Positions 25,901 to 38,958 of a DNA stretch of 64,000 nucleotides are shown piece by piece. The stretch lies in the NCBI GenBank assembly GCA_013399695.1, contig VXAU01001246.1, forward strand, positions 737,405 to 801,404, written 5' to 3'. Source of the DNA: Formicarius rufipectus. Lineage: Eukaryota > Chordata > Aves > Passeriformes > Formicariidae. The position numbers and the translations under genes are program-made. Below the pieces are notes generated by a model that saw nothing but the letters and a program-made list of their open reading frames with translations, searched no databases and was not told the DNA's origin. How positions within the stretch are numbered: position 1 is the first letter of the stretch; each line of letters begins with the position of its first letter.

Positions 25901-26417
25901 TCTGGGTTGTCCTTTCATCCAACTGACTGGGTTGTACCTCCTATAACATCAAGATAGTTCATGGTGTGAAAAGCCTTATTATTCTATTTAATTTATTCCT
26001 ACCTTTTTTTTTTTTTTTTTTAATTAAAAAAGAAAAATCTATGGAGGTTGAGAAAAGAGACAATGCTATGGAGGCATCATGTTGATTGCTATTTGTCACT
26101 AGTCAGTCTTTGGTAAGCCTTACCTGCTTACAGTTTGTATGTGAATTTCCACACTGAGCTACTGCTTTTGTAGGTGAAACCTTGACAGAGATTTCAGTGT
26201 GTTGTGATTTTTCTCACTGGAGCTTCAAGAAATCTATTGATGTTTGAATTCATTTGGGGTTTAGCTATCTTGGCCATGTGCAGTGCATCTACTAGAATCC
26301 ACTTTGACTACTCATTTCCAGCTAAATGAACTATAAACTGAACTATATGTTCAGTCTTCATTTGTAAGGGTTAAGGAGTCTTCCTGTGAAGAACACGCAG
26401 GTTGAGGCCAAACAGGA

Positions 26418-26481
26418 CTTTTTTTTTAATTCTTTTTTTTTTTTTCTTTTATTCTTTTTTTCTTTTCTTTTCTGCTAGCAG
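26418..26481 (+). repeat. Long pyrimidine tract ending in TAGCAG
   Basis: About 55 bases of almost pure T with scattered C, ending CTGCTAGCAG. As a sequence it is an ideal polypyrimidine tract and 3' splice site. The following 35 bases to a CCAG|GTGATG site are open in one frame (RVSLEKGKSCQ), but the donor is only moderate. It may be no more than simple sequence. Confidence 0.6.
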
Positions 26482-27426
26482 CCAGAGTGAGCCTTGAGAA
26501 AGGCAAGAGTTGCCAGGTGATGAACTGTGACCTTGCACAGATAAGACTTTCGGTCACCTGACGCTGTTGGGAACCCTTAACTAACTGTGGTGTGAGTGGT
26601 GGTGTTTGCGCACTGGATGATGTTCTTGCTTACCAGTTTATGACTCTAAGTTAGTTTTATTTGCAGTCTAGTTGTTATTTTTTCTTCACTGACTATGTGA
26701 ACCCTTTCCTGGACAATGACTTGTGAACATAAACTGGATTCAGTAGCAGAAAGCTCAGCTAAAGATTTCTGTTGGTTTGTTCGCATTCTTTGGTTGAGAA
26801 GTTTCAAAGAATGAAATTATGTGGACTGTACAAAAGATCATAAAGCTCGCCTGCTGTCACTTGCAGTTTGTCTTTCAGCAGCAGTGATTGTTCATAAGTT
26901 GAAAATTTTATCTAACCTTAAAAAACAATCTGAGTCATTTATATTAGCAAAATAAGCTGAGTTAATTAAAGCAAAGCAACTGCTTCTCTAAGTTGGGAGC
27001 AATTTGACCATCCTTTAGCATAACATGAAAGGCAGTTTGTAAAATGCTCCTTTCTTAGTTTTTGTCTTCTTTGGTCTCAGGTGGCATGAGTTAATTATGT
27101 ATATGTAATGACTGGATGCTCACAGTAGCAGTCATATGTTCACTTTTTCTTCTACTGGTGCCACCTCTCAAGCATCCTATGAGAATACAACACGGAGATT
27201 TGGGAGGTGGGGGGCTCCACCTGGGGAACTCTGTGTGTCCCACTTATCACCTTCTACATACAAGATTTTTTTTCTAATTTATTTTTACTAGTGTGCTTTT
27301 CAGCCAGGCAGACAGTTGTACGTGCTCACCTTCGCAAGTGTGACTAGAACAAAATGAGGCTGTTCTGTATGTGACTGTGTGTTCATGGAGCAGGGGTGGG
27401 AGCGCTTCCATTCCATGACTGATTTT

Positions 27427-27469
27427 CTGTTCTCTTGCCTCAGCACTAACCGCACGGCAAGAGAATCAG
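27427..27469. other. 13-bp-stem hairpin
   Basis: A perfect 10-base inverted repeat (TTCTCTTGCC at 27430-27439, GGCAAGAGAA at 27456-27465) extends by three more pairs across a one-base bulge. The loop is 16 bases. The stem is shorter than a typical microRNA precursor, and no known small RNA is recognised. Confidence 0.6.
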
Positions 27470-30400
27470 GGTATTTAAGAGGATTTCCTAATACAATGAA
27501 GGAGTTCTATTAATTTATAAAATGCTTATAAAAGCTTGAAAGATCTCACATGCAGCTGTCAAACTTGCCCACAAGCTGCACATCCAAATGATCTGTTAGA
27601 AGCAATGGAACTGTTGCTTCACTGAAAGCTTTAATGATACAATAATTTCACTTAGCTGTCCAGGTCAAATACAAGCATGAGTCTAAAGATTTGAAAAATT
27701 ATTTCTCTACTCAGCTTTGTGAAGTGTGTAATCTGCCTCTGGATGCAAACACAATCTCTTTTATTATTTATTGAGCATGATATTAAACATTATGTTTATG
27801 GTACTATAAATATTTAAAATATTCTTTAAGGAACTGTCAAATACAGCCACAGACTAAAATGGGAATCACATCTGGACATTTTACAGTTCATTTTTTACTT
27901 CACTGCTAAAATTTAAATGTGATTTGTGCAATAAGTCATATGGAATAAAGCAGTAACATGAAAAGTACCCTGCAGTATTAATTTGTCTGAGAAGAAAAAC
28001 TATGGAGTCTGAGTACATCTGTGTGCCAAATGTATGTTCATTGCTGTAAGCATAGGGATGCCTCACTGCAGATTCAGCATCCATGTTTACATAGAGCTAT
28101 GAAGTACAAAGAGAACCACTGCAGAAAGTTGGTTGTTTTCTAATGGACTTAAAATGACATGGCACAAAGATTCTCTAAAAATACTCAACTAATTACAGGA
28201 TGAGGTGCTATATTGTTGTATTTTTTCAAGTATACAGTTGAAGCAGTTGCCCTGCTTCTGAATTAGATGGAAAATCAAGGACAAATATGGAGTAATTCTT
28301 CATTTTGCTTATTTTTTAACTAACTATTTGAGACTGATTTGGGATGATTCTTTTTTCCCCTTCAAAAAACAACAGGCAGAAGGCAATTTAAATACTGTAA
28401 TTTATCTTTGATGGATGATGTATTTAAAGCAGCTGAAAGCACATAATTTGAGCATGTAGCAATTAACATTCTGCTCCCACTAAGGGAGTGTCATATGCTG
28501 ACCCTTGCCATCCTAACGTACCACTTAACAGGTATGAGGTTTAGTTCTAATTTCAGCTGTGAAGGAAAAATATTGCACTTTCCTGTGCTGATTTGAAATG
28601 AAATGCCAAGCAAATCTACAAAACTCTTTTTAGCTCATCCAGCTCAAGGCGGCCAAGTCTTTTACTGCGAGGAAAATCTACAAACCTTTGAGAAAGATGT
28701 GAAAGGAGTCATGACTCACTGACCTGTCAAGCCTTATTCTTAGTCTAAATAATATGAGCTGAGTGTTGTTTAAACCGTGATTTATGTAAATACTTGTCAT
28801 TTCTGATGATGTGGAGTCACAACCCAGGCATTGTGTGTTTTCCCTGTTCTGTTTGTATTAATGCTTGTTGGAGAGGAGCCGTGCCAGCAGAGGGATTCTG
28901 CAGTGCTTTGCTGAGCTCCTTGATGGCAGTACAGCTGTAGTACAAAGTGTGTGGTGCACAGTGGCCATTTGGCCTGGAACCTGGATCAAAATGTCAAGAA
29001 CTGCACAAGACAGCTTTGTATTCTTTGTTTTTCATGGGGACATAGAACAATATTTTATATGTGTTATGTTTTGTAACATATTATTGAACAGCATGGTCCT
29101 GCTTTTATTCTTCACAGGCATCTCCTAGTGAGAGATAAGCCATGGATGTAGTGTGCTGCTGGTGGCAAGACACAAAGCTGTTTTCTTGAAAAAAGAAAGT
29201 CCGGCACTGGTTATTCATAATCAGTGTGAAGTTGTTGGCTTGGATTTTAGGCAGGAGCTCAACTTTGATTACAGATCAGTAAATAAGCAGTAGTTTGAGA
29301 GTCCATGCTTGTAAAGAAAAGATATAAAATTATGAAAGTCATCTAGCCAATCTGGGGGGAAACTGTTCCATCTGCGAATAGTCCATACTCTTTGTCCAAA
29401 ATTTTTTTTTTTTTCAAGAGTGCTGATTTAGATAAGGATGAGCTTTATAGACTAATGCCTTGATATTTTGACATGTTAATTTCTAAATGTCTCTGCTTAA
29501 TTTCTGATTTCAGACATTTTCCAATTAAACATATATGGGAAAAATGACTCTTCATGTTACAAAATACTCCTATGCCTTTATTTCCAGTTAAGGGAACATG
29601 GTTGAATCTATTGAGAGCATTACCTAGCAAATTACTAAATTGCTTTGATGTAGAAAACTATGGACAGAAAGAATACTGAAATTACAAATGGTTCTTTCCT
29701 TAGGAGTGGGATCATCTTTCTAATACTGTCTTTGTAATAAAATTTTGAGTTTCTTTTGTTTGTAATACCTCAGCAACATATGACATACGTTGTCATCCCT
29801 ATGACTCAGCACTTGTGATACTGAGTTGACATGAAATTGCACTGCCTTGTAGTGTTTAGCCTAGTGCTGAAATTAAGTTCTTCTATTTCAGCCATTAGTT
29901 AATCTCTGAGTAAAATAAAATTAGGAAAATTATAAACAAAAATACTTAAAACTAAGTGATACTTTTTGGATATGAAAGATGTAGTAGTAAATAATTTTGG
30001 TTTAGTTATGGCTTTCTCTTCATTCACCCTTACATTTCTGTGGTGGGACTTCAAGTGGACAACCAGTTCTTTCCAAAAGGGCACTGTTGGCTGTCTGGAG
30101 CCATTTTAAAGCTATTACTCAAAAATATAACAAAAAAAAAAAGTTTCTTCTGACATCCATGGGCCCAAGCATGTTTAATAATTGCATTTAGAAGTAGCAT
30201 ACTGCCATGCAACCATATGATTGCTGTTTTTTCTTGGCTCTTAAGTTAGCCCATCAGGTGTTGTAACAAAGACTTTTTCAAACATTTTCTCTCTATTGTG
30301 GTATTGAAATACAAAATAAATAGAGTGGCTGAGAATCAGTCTATGGATTGTGAGGTCTGGTTGTTCAGAATATGTCCACAAAATAAAGTGAAAGTAGAAA

Positions 30401-31046
30401 TCAATATTACCAAGAAATAAGGAGAAATCACAGTGATCCAGTCGTTAGTTTTGGGTTGGCTTTTCCCCCACATGTAGTTGGAAGTGGCTTAAATTAAACT
30501 TTTATAGCTAAGGGGATTGTGTGGCACTACTGCAATAATCAGTGGTTCATGCTAAAGTTAGTACCTGTTGGTCACCTACTGACTCCTGTCCCCTCAAGCA
30601 GCTGTGCTGTACAGTGGCTGTGTGAGTTGTGGAGGGGCTTCTGGTTTCTTCTGCAGCCCCTTGCAATCCTCAGGCACGTTCAGCATCTCTAAACAGTGTA
30701 TTAGCTGCATGAGAACTTATTGCAATAGCACTCATTTTTTAAATTATATCTACAGAAACATGTAGCTTATTATGAAATAAATATCAACAAAAATATATAC
30801 TGCATTTAGAGACATATTACAAGACTCATTTTACTCTAAAAGTACTTTCTGAATATATGGAAGCACTATTATCATAGCAGTTAAAGTAATTTGAAATGAC
30901 TGACTATTGCTTACGGTATTTCTTAATGTGATACCAGACCTTTTCATTTAGATTCATAATACGTGTTTATGCAAGCCCTCAAAATAGTTTGTTTGAAGTA
31001 AAACATCTATTTTGTGTTAATGTATTCACTTGAAATAGAGAAATCT

Positions 31047-31073
31047 GGGGGGGGGGGGGGGAAACCCACACCT

Positions 31074-31105
<32 letters not shown>

Positions 31106-31120
31106 CCAACATTTTTTTGN
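31047..31120. repeat. G15 and A28 homopolymers with an ambiguous base
   Basis: Fifteen G at 31047-31061 are followed by 12 mixed bases and then 28 A at 31074-31101. Next come CCCCC, a T7 run and a single N at 31120. Such homopolymers are unstable and hard to sequence, and the N shows that the assembly was uncertain here. Confidence 0.9.
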
Positions 31121-34100
31121 CTCCTAACTGTTTTTGGGTTGTTTTTCTTTAAGTAGTTCAAGCTGAACAGAAAACGAAGACATACTGAGTCAATGGCCTT
31201 ATAAGATGCAAAAGAAGGAAGATAAAAAAATCAGAATGCAAAAATATTATCTGGGTAGTTTGACCATTTATTTCCCCTGTCACCCCACTAGCCTTTCCAA
31301 ATGCTTTCAGAATGACACCTAATTGCTGTTTTTATTCCTCTTCTGGTAGAACTTGACATTAATGTATTTGAAATATAGCACATGATCTGCTAACTATTCA
31401 GAATCTATAGTGAAAATAAAAATGCCAGTTTGACAGAATTTAACATCAGTTGCTACACTTTGAAAAAGTGTAGAAATACTTAGATATTTTGTGAAAGAAG
31501 TAACTTTCCACATTCTTCTTGTTGTCTGCATTTTTTCATGGGTCAGATGATTTTAGTGAACAGACTTAATTATTTTAGTAAGCATTGGGAAGATATGTGA
31601 TTAATATAAGCAATGATAAAAAGCACAAGGAATGTTAGTATCTCTTTACTCGAGAACTCATTACCATGAGAACTTCTATGGGTTCAATGGTATTTCTTTC
31701 AGGAGAATTAATGGTATCTGTAAAGGGCACTCAGTACCAATGCTGCATCACTTGTTGCCAAAAACAAGCCTGTAATTCTTGACCAGCTGATCCTTTACTA
31801 GAAATGAATTGCCATTTTACATTTCAAAGGCTATAATGAGAGGTGAATCCATTTTGACGTGGTGTTACCCTTCTTGCAGGACTCTGGGCGAAACAAATGC
31901 AAGCTCTCTTAGCCATACATCTTCATCTTGACTTAAAGTGAACATTGGTTAAGCTGTCGCCTTTCAGTTAAAGGGAAAAAGAAAATAAGAGACAACGTGG
32001 CATTTTTTTTATTCCCATCAGTCCAGATCTTCTTGGCCATGCTTTTGACTCCACAGCTGGCTGATCTTGAAAGGTCAAATGTCAAAACTTCTGCCCCCTT
32101 GAAGCAGCTGGTGAGGTCATAAGGCAGGGCATCTGAGCATTTTCCTCAAAAAAACAGTTTTCTGTGTTTGACTTCATGCTGCAGTCAACTAATTATCTCA
32201 CTGCATTTACCTAGAGTTATGCAAATTTGAGTCGTCCTACAGTAGCTTAAGATGTTTGTCTAAAGCTTCTGCAGTCGATGTTAAAGCTAAACATGGAGGT
32301 GGAGGTCTTTTGGGCTCTCAGATCTCCTTTTATCCTCCAAAGGACAATTTCTGCAAGATCTTTTTTTTTTTTTCCCCATGTGAATGGTGGCAATCCTGTT
32401 TATCATCAAACCAGGAAATGTACCTGTAACTTTGCAGTGCAACCTTCCATTTAAGATCTTTTTTTGTGCCAAGTTTAAAAAGGGACCCTCCTCAAGCTTG
32501 GGCTGATAGTGAATTATTTCACTTTATTACAGGCATTTTTCCTTCTTGGTCACCAGCTGTCACTAATGAAATAATGCAAGTCCTCTTAGGTTAACAGAAT
32601 AGTCCACAATCAGACCACTGAAGTAAAACACAAAATATATCATGTAGTTTTACACTCTCAGTTGTTGAAATCAATAGTTAGGATTCAAATCTGTAAAACC
32701 AGACAGAATTGTTGCAATCCTATTTCCAACACATATTTTACAATGGCTTCAGGGTGATTCATGTTGCAAAATTTTGCATGCTAGTTTCACCTTGAGATCC
32801 TGGTGTCAAAAGTATTAAGTACTTATTGGTGCTTTAGGCAAATATCAACAGCTTTTTTTTTTTTCATACTTAGCTTAAATTCTCCTTTTTTTTTTTTTTT
32901 AATCAGATAGCCTTGCAGATTTTAATTTTGATTTGAATTTTCTCTGTTCATTGTATATTCAAATGAACAGAAGTATAAACTATAAATTTCTCAATGAGAA
33001 AACCTAAGTGCTTGACTTTTCCTAAACAGTGAAATGCTGTAGTCAGCTATCATAGCATTTGGTTTTAACTTTAGCAGTGGTTTAATGCTTTTTGTTTTGT
33101 TTTTTTTGTCTGTCATAATTCTCCCTTGATTGTTTGCAACTATGTGAGTAATTTTTAGATGCTTGACAGTTATGTTTCATAGGTTTGAAGTCACCTGCCT
33201 TCTTAAGACCAGCTGTGGTTCATAATAGGTAGTGTGATTATACATTGTTATCTGCTTGTAATTTGGTATAGGTTATGATTTTAATTAAGATACAATGTTC
33301 AGGATTGCTGTTAATACGCAGTTTATGTAATGACAACGTGGGGCAAGGACTATTCAGTACCCTGATCAGTGAATTGCTGAACTGAAGGAGAGATACAAGT
33401 TTTCCTGTCCTGATTTAGCTGAAGAGCTGCACCGAATTATACATGTAGTAGGGTCATAAGTAATCCCTTTGAAGTATAAACAGTAACATAATTTAAATAA
33501 CATAACTGAGATACAATTATATTTGAGACTTAACATCTTCAAAATGTATTACTAGGTTGTGCCCAGCCCCAGGTCAGGCCAAAAAGTGAGGCTACCTTTG
33601 TATGACTTTTCTTCGAAGTCTGTTGGTATGAGAAATAATTCTGGTACTTCCCCACTCCTGTATAAGTCATTCAGTATAATTTGATGCCATTAAGCATGCA
33701 TTAACCTGTGGTCTTTTAACAGGATGAAAAGGGAGGAAAAAGATGAAAGATCATCTTTCATATCCTTGGTGCAGATCTGTCTGAGGTATCAGCCCACATA
33801 CAGTGTGTATGTCAGCAGTAGTCATGCCACATTGTATAAAATGAAATCTTACACTGAGAGTGCCAATTAAACTAATTTTATAAAGGCACCTTAAGACTTT
33901 GGTGGGTGAAATATTACTCTTTGTCAGTGAAACTTAAATAATTGACGTGAGGACTCAGTGTTTTTAGAGTTTTCTTAGTAACACATAATAACTTTCAAGC
34001 CAGAGAAATCATATTCTCAGGAAAGATTTCCTTGATGCCGTGATTTATTTCGAGACAAGCTTTTCATTGTATTCACAGTATTAAAGAATGCAGAATGCTA

Positions 34101-35327
34101 ATATATATACAAATTAATGGATTTCTTTATTATAATATAAATAGAGCAAGACTTGCACTAAATAAATATTTTGGAAATATATATTCACCTATAATTTTAA
34201 TTTGATACCTTTGTTGCCACTGTTATTGTTAGGGAACTGGACATTGCTTGGAGGGCTATAATCTGAAATTGAGACACTAAGCAAATATCAAAACCGTAAG
34301 CAATAATTTATTCTCAACTGCTGCAGTTTGGACTTGTTCAGATGGATGTTAATTCCTATATGCAGATCTATACTAGCTCATTGAGGCCAGCATTAACTAT
34401 TTGCTAACTGGCTTCAAGTCATCTGGTTAATTCTAACAGTCACTGGCAGAAAATTATCTGATTTTTGTATTAAAAAAAGAGCTACTGCAAAACACTTTTC
34501 TTCCTACCCTAATTAGTTTTGAGTCTTGAGTGTAAGGCAAATGCAACAACATCATGGTTTGTCTTCTGAGTCACTTCTCAACTTCCACGTATGTTTCAGT
34601 ATTTTTAAACACCGGTGTTCTCAAGTTTAAGTGTGCACTGTTTTTCCCCTACTCCCTGAAAAACCCAAGAATTTGAGTAGAAACACATTTATTCAAATAT
34701 AACAGATCTCATAAACACAGTATTGCTTTCAGCATTCATTTGTTTTCTTTGGGTTTCGTTTTGGGATTTTTTTCTTTGTAGTTTTGTTTTATGTCATTAT
34801 TTGTGATTTCAACCAAAAAGTCATCAAGGTAGGAGTTTGACTCCTATGACAGACTATAAAGTATCTAAGCTGTACTGCTATGCAGAACACATAATGTTTT
34901 GAGTTCCATTTAATTATAATAAATAGCCAAATCTCTCATAGCGTTCCCTTTGAGAGAAGCACACATGAGGTAGTGTCTCTCAGGAGGTGATGTTGGAATT
35001 ACTTGCTTTTTTAAGAAGATACTGTTTGCATTCCTTCTCATAGGAGCTATAATACAAGAAGAATATAGGATAAAAGCAGGGGGAGGAATTTTATGTAGCA
35101 TACTTAATTGTTTTTTTTTAAAGCTGCTCTCTAACCAATAGGTGTGTTTTATATTTAGAAAACCTTTGTGTCTGTAGAATGTCATTATATGTGATATATG
35201 AACTTTAATACAAGAAAATTGTGGGTTCTGATATAATACAGTCATTAGGTGATATGCAGATAGCATTGCTTAAGTGCTCAAAGTCTTCAAAGTAAATGCC
35301 AATCATTTGATCCTGGAGTGAACTTAC

Positions 35328-35351
35328 TTGATAAACTGCTGTGTTCGTCAT
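35328..35351 (-). other. Candidate 24-base microexon (minus strand), unproven
   Basis: On the minus strand the acceptor GTATTGCTTTCCACAG ends at 35352. It is followed by 24 bases and a TCAA|GTAAGT donor at 35327. Two frames are open (MTNTAVYQ, or DEHSSLS with split codons at both ends). The length is a multiple of three, as in regulated microexons, and the stretch contains a CpG. No gene is recognised. Confidence 0.14.
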
Positions 35352-37510
35352 CTGTGGAAAGCAATACAGATTGCTGTCATTATTGATTTCAATGCTGCAA
35401 AACAGAAAGATCATCTCTCAGGGGAACTTGCCTTTTTAAACAGCAACCTGAGCATTAAAACTACACCTTTATTTAGTATTTGTTTTTGAAGGGAAGCTTC
35501 AAAAGAGAAGTGGCATTTATTCCCAGTTTGAATCAAGCTACCGTGTCATAGGTGGTATCATATTCGATAACAATTTTATAAGCATTTGGAAAGGCTCCAC
35601 AGACACAGCAAATTTCAAATCAAGCTACAAGTTTCAGCCACGTATGTGAGTGGAACATGAACTGATATTTCTGAGGCAGAGGATAAGTAATAGCAAAAAG
35701 GTGCAATAAGATGTTTAGTGTTTAGGGAAAAAAAGAGACAAGAAAATATATTCATGATGAAGACCAGAAGGAAATAGTTACTTTTTAATTGTGTATAGCT
35801 GAGATTCTTCTATAAGAAAGGTGAAGAGGAATATCTGTGAAATACTTACTGCAGTAACTGATTAAATACAACTACAAATAAAGTATGCAGGTATTGCTTT
35901 ACACACAAACAACACTCATGATGTAACTATTCTTGAGGCATGTTGTTTCTCACAGAAGATGCTTTTCATGGTGAGTTTAGTCAGGATATTGAATTAGAGA
36001 AAATGCAGCCTTGGGAAGATTTCTCTAAATACTGATCATTCTCTGGTGCTAGGTTGATGACTTTTGGTATAGGTGCTACAGTAGAATCGTAAATGGCATC
36101 CAGGGTATACAGTCACGAGTGGTGTATTACAGTAAATTCCTCTGTGTTGTTCAGGTAGCTCTTAAAAAAATGTGACCTGTTTCCCTATAGGTGAAGGTAG
36201 CACTTTCAGGACCAGAAGTACTCAAAATTTATTACGTGTTTATTTATATAGAGGTACATAATTTGAACTTCTTTAATTGTGACATAGGGTGGCAAAACCA
36301 TAAATGATATCTGAAGTGTAATGTATTTTGCACCATCATGAAATGTTAGCTTGTAAAGCTAAAGGTTAAGCGTGGGTACTTTAATTCCTGGTTTGTAGGT
36401 AGCTTTTATCAGTGCTCAGTCAGTGAATGCAGCAAAGTGCTGCTTAATTGGGAAAGGATGCTATGTTCTAGGGTGAACATGGTAACATGATTTATACTTC
36501 TCTCCTTTCACAGGAATTCCTGTGAAGGATTAAGCATCTCTACCAGCCTATTAAGCCTGCAGAGTTCGGGATATTCCTTACCCTTTGGTGTTAATCCAGT
36601 TAGTTTATCCGTAGGAGAGAGAGACAAATGAATAGCTGTATCCTATGTGCCTTGCTCCTGCTGTGCTGTAGGATGCAGTTCTGCAGCTTCATATGTAGAC
36701 TTTGTGGGTGGATATGTGTGGTTTTCTAACCCCATTATGAAAATTTATCATTCCAGAGACTAGATTTTGAGGAGCAACTTATTCCCAGACAGACTATAAC
36801 CTCATAATTTGATTGCATCTGGTGAATCACATGTGGAGTATGAGGGATAAGGTGCTGTAGACTGAGTCAGCTCTGAGCAGTTTCCCATGTCCAGAAATAA
36901 TACAGCTCATCAATTTGTTCAGTGGCATATTGAAATGTTAAGTCATGGTTGAAAGCCCCTTAATATGCACAGTGCCAGACATTGCCTATGAAAGAGGAAG
37001 AAAGGAGGACTAAATAGCATAGTCAGGGCCCAGGGGTGAGCTCTTTCACTCTGAGGCTCTACCTTGCATGTGGAGGACTGTGTCTGAGCAACAGGGGAGT
37101 GAGTCCAGACCTACACAACTATAAAGTAATGATAATTTTGTATTCTGTAACTTTCAGTATGTTGTGACATTTAGGATGAAGCTTTTCATTACATTTTAGG
37201 AAATTTACTATAGGTGGCGGTCATGTTGAGAGATGAAAAAACGTTTCAGTACAAAAAAAGAAATGCAAAATTTGGGGATGAGTTACTGCATCATAACGAA
37301 CAACGAGAAACAAACTTCTTAGCTGCCTTTTAAGTTAAACTGTAAAGCCTTATAAAACAAAATAAGATGATGCAATATTTTTATAAAAGCTTGAATTTGT
37401 AAATTAATTGGAGAGCACTGGAACTGGGTGTCTTAGAGATAGCACAAGGAAATGGAGAAGTTTACTGAAGTTAGTCCTGAGAAGGCCAGGAAGTTAGGCT
37501 GATGGCCTAC

Positions 37511-37553
37511 CTGATGCCAGGAGACATTTCTGGTCCCCACAACACGTGGTGCT
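37511..37553 (-). other. Candidate 43-base exon (minus strand), unproven
   Basis: The acceptor GGCTCCATTTCCATCTCTTAG on the minus strand is close to ideal. The exon is GC-richer than its surroundings and open in all three frames, and the donor is CAG|GTAGGC. Being open in all frames says nothing about which, if any, is used. It is not phase-compatible with the 24-base candidate downstream of it. Confidence 0.12.
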
Positions 37554-37711
37554 CTAAGAGATGGAAATGGAGCCTGGTGTTTATATTCCCTGACATTAAG
37601 TATTTTCACAGGGCGTGCTGCAACCATCACTGCTCCCTCTGAGTAGACTATGAATGGTGTTTCTTTTACCTCATGGTCATCAAATACTAACTCTTCCTTT
37701 TGTATTCCGCG

Positions 37712-37726
37712 CCCCCCCCCCCCCCC
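37712..37726. repeat. C15 homopolymer
   Basis: Fifteen consecutive C preceded by CCGCG. On the minus strand it is a G15 run, the second of that length in the window. A related, interrupted C tract lies at 40849-40864. Confidence 0.95.
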
Positions 37727-38839
37727 AAATGGAGCAATGTGTCTGTAGTTATTTGGTATGTGTAGGACTAGAATAAACATCACTTGTGAATACAGTGGTT
37801 TAGTTCTTCATAGTCATACAGTTGGGAGATTTTGCCTTCTGTTATTTATTCTGGGATTAATTAATCCCTAGAAATAGATCTTGGGTTTTGGTCCAACTCT
37901 CCATAAATCCATTAATTTATTTGTTTAAAATAAGAGCATGGGCTTGGAAGTACCAAACCTTAATGTATTGACAGTATCATCCCATAAAAATAAGATATTG
38001 ACAGCTCCCTAACAAATTCTGAATATGAATATTCTCTAGTATGTACATATTTCAATTTTGCAAACTGAAGATTCACGCCATGAAACAATAGCATAAGCTG
38101 TGCAGACAAGTTGCATATACACAATCACATTTGCTGCACTCTAAGTACCAAATTAGCAAATGCTTCAGAGTTCAACTGTGAGTGCTGGTTGATGTACAGG
38201 TGCTGTGAAGCCTTGTAGAAATACAGCATGGCTTTTTGCCTGTAAGCTGAGAAATTTTTATGGAAAGATTCAATTTCAAAGCCATATAATGACTTCATCG
38301 TAAATGCAGAAAGTAATGTGATAAAGTAATGGTTATATTTGCAAACTAATAATTTTTGGTGGCAACATTTCTTTCTTTTGTTACAAAATCCATTATATTT
38401 CAGGATAGGTGTAATAAACTTCTTATAAAATATTGAAAATACAAATTAATTACTGTAATAAATTGCTATAAAACTTATCTGATTACATAGACTCAGTTAC
38501 TGTAATGAGTTTTGTATCTTGAAATATAAGTAATCATATAAATATAAAATACAGAATGAAAAAAGCTTACAAAGATAACCTTTTTTGATGGCATAGCTTT
38601 AAAAAAGAATTATGAAGGTATTATATATTCTTATACAAAAAGGTCAGGACTGCAAAAGCATTCTGTACAAGTTATCTGTATTTCTTCATGCCTTGTCTAC
38701 TTTTTGTGAGCAATTTAATGACCTTTTTTATGTGGATCCCTGTAGTTTTATCACACACATTTTATTTTTTTGTTTTATTCCTGCTTTTTTTCAAATAGTC
38801 ATAGGCTTCCTCTTATCCATCAACTGAAAAAAATCTCAC

Positions 38840-38958
38840 TTGCACCAACTATATAAGATGATGGTGTAGCATGTTCTTTCCCTGCTTGCACAGGGTGCAC
38901 ATTAACTACCAGCACACTGCCCCCCTCGTAGAGGCAGATCGCACCAGTTAGTTTCTGA
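38840..38958 (-). other. Candidate 119-base exon (minus strand), unproven
   Basis: On the minus strand the acceptor CATTTACTGCCTACAG ends at 38959 and a CAA|GTGAGA donor starts at 38839. One frame is open for all 39 codons and reads like globular protein: it includes LTGAICLYEGGSVLVVNVHP and ends SSYIVGA. It contains two CpGs in a CpG-poor region, and another frame has stops. The acceptor has only a modest pyrimidine tract, and the frame stays open beyond both splice sites, so splicing is not required by the sequence. I cannot name a gene. Confidence 0.2.

Larger units (their letters stand above)
22377..31046. other. Unique noncoding sequence
   Basis: About 8.7 kb without a recognisable gene. 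It includes a T/G tract (22862-22965), a T18 run (26004-26021) and a long pyrimidine tract ending in a perfect 3'-splice-like AG (26418-26481). There is also a small hairpin (27427-27469) and an AT dinucleotide patch near 24645-24665. The 87-codon plus frame at 28865-29128 and the 64-codon one at 23375-23569 look like chance frames. Confidence 0.5.

Noticed and set aside
28865..29128. 87-codon plus-strand frame
   Set aside because: It starts in a slightly GC-rich stretch and ends in AT-rich hydrophobic simple sequence. There is no supporting signal.
29338..29360. CATCTAGCC stretch resembling a CR1 3' end
   Set aside because: The similarity stops after about ten bases, and neighbouring CR1 landmarks are absent.
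34910..35414. Overlapping 118- and 69-codon minus-strand frames
   Set aside because: No recognisable domain. Only the 24-base splice-bounded stretch inside was kept, as a weak candidate.
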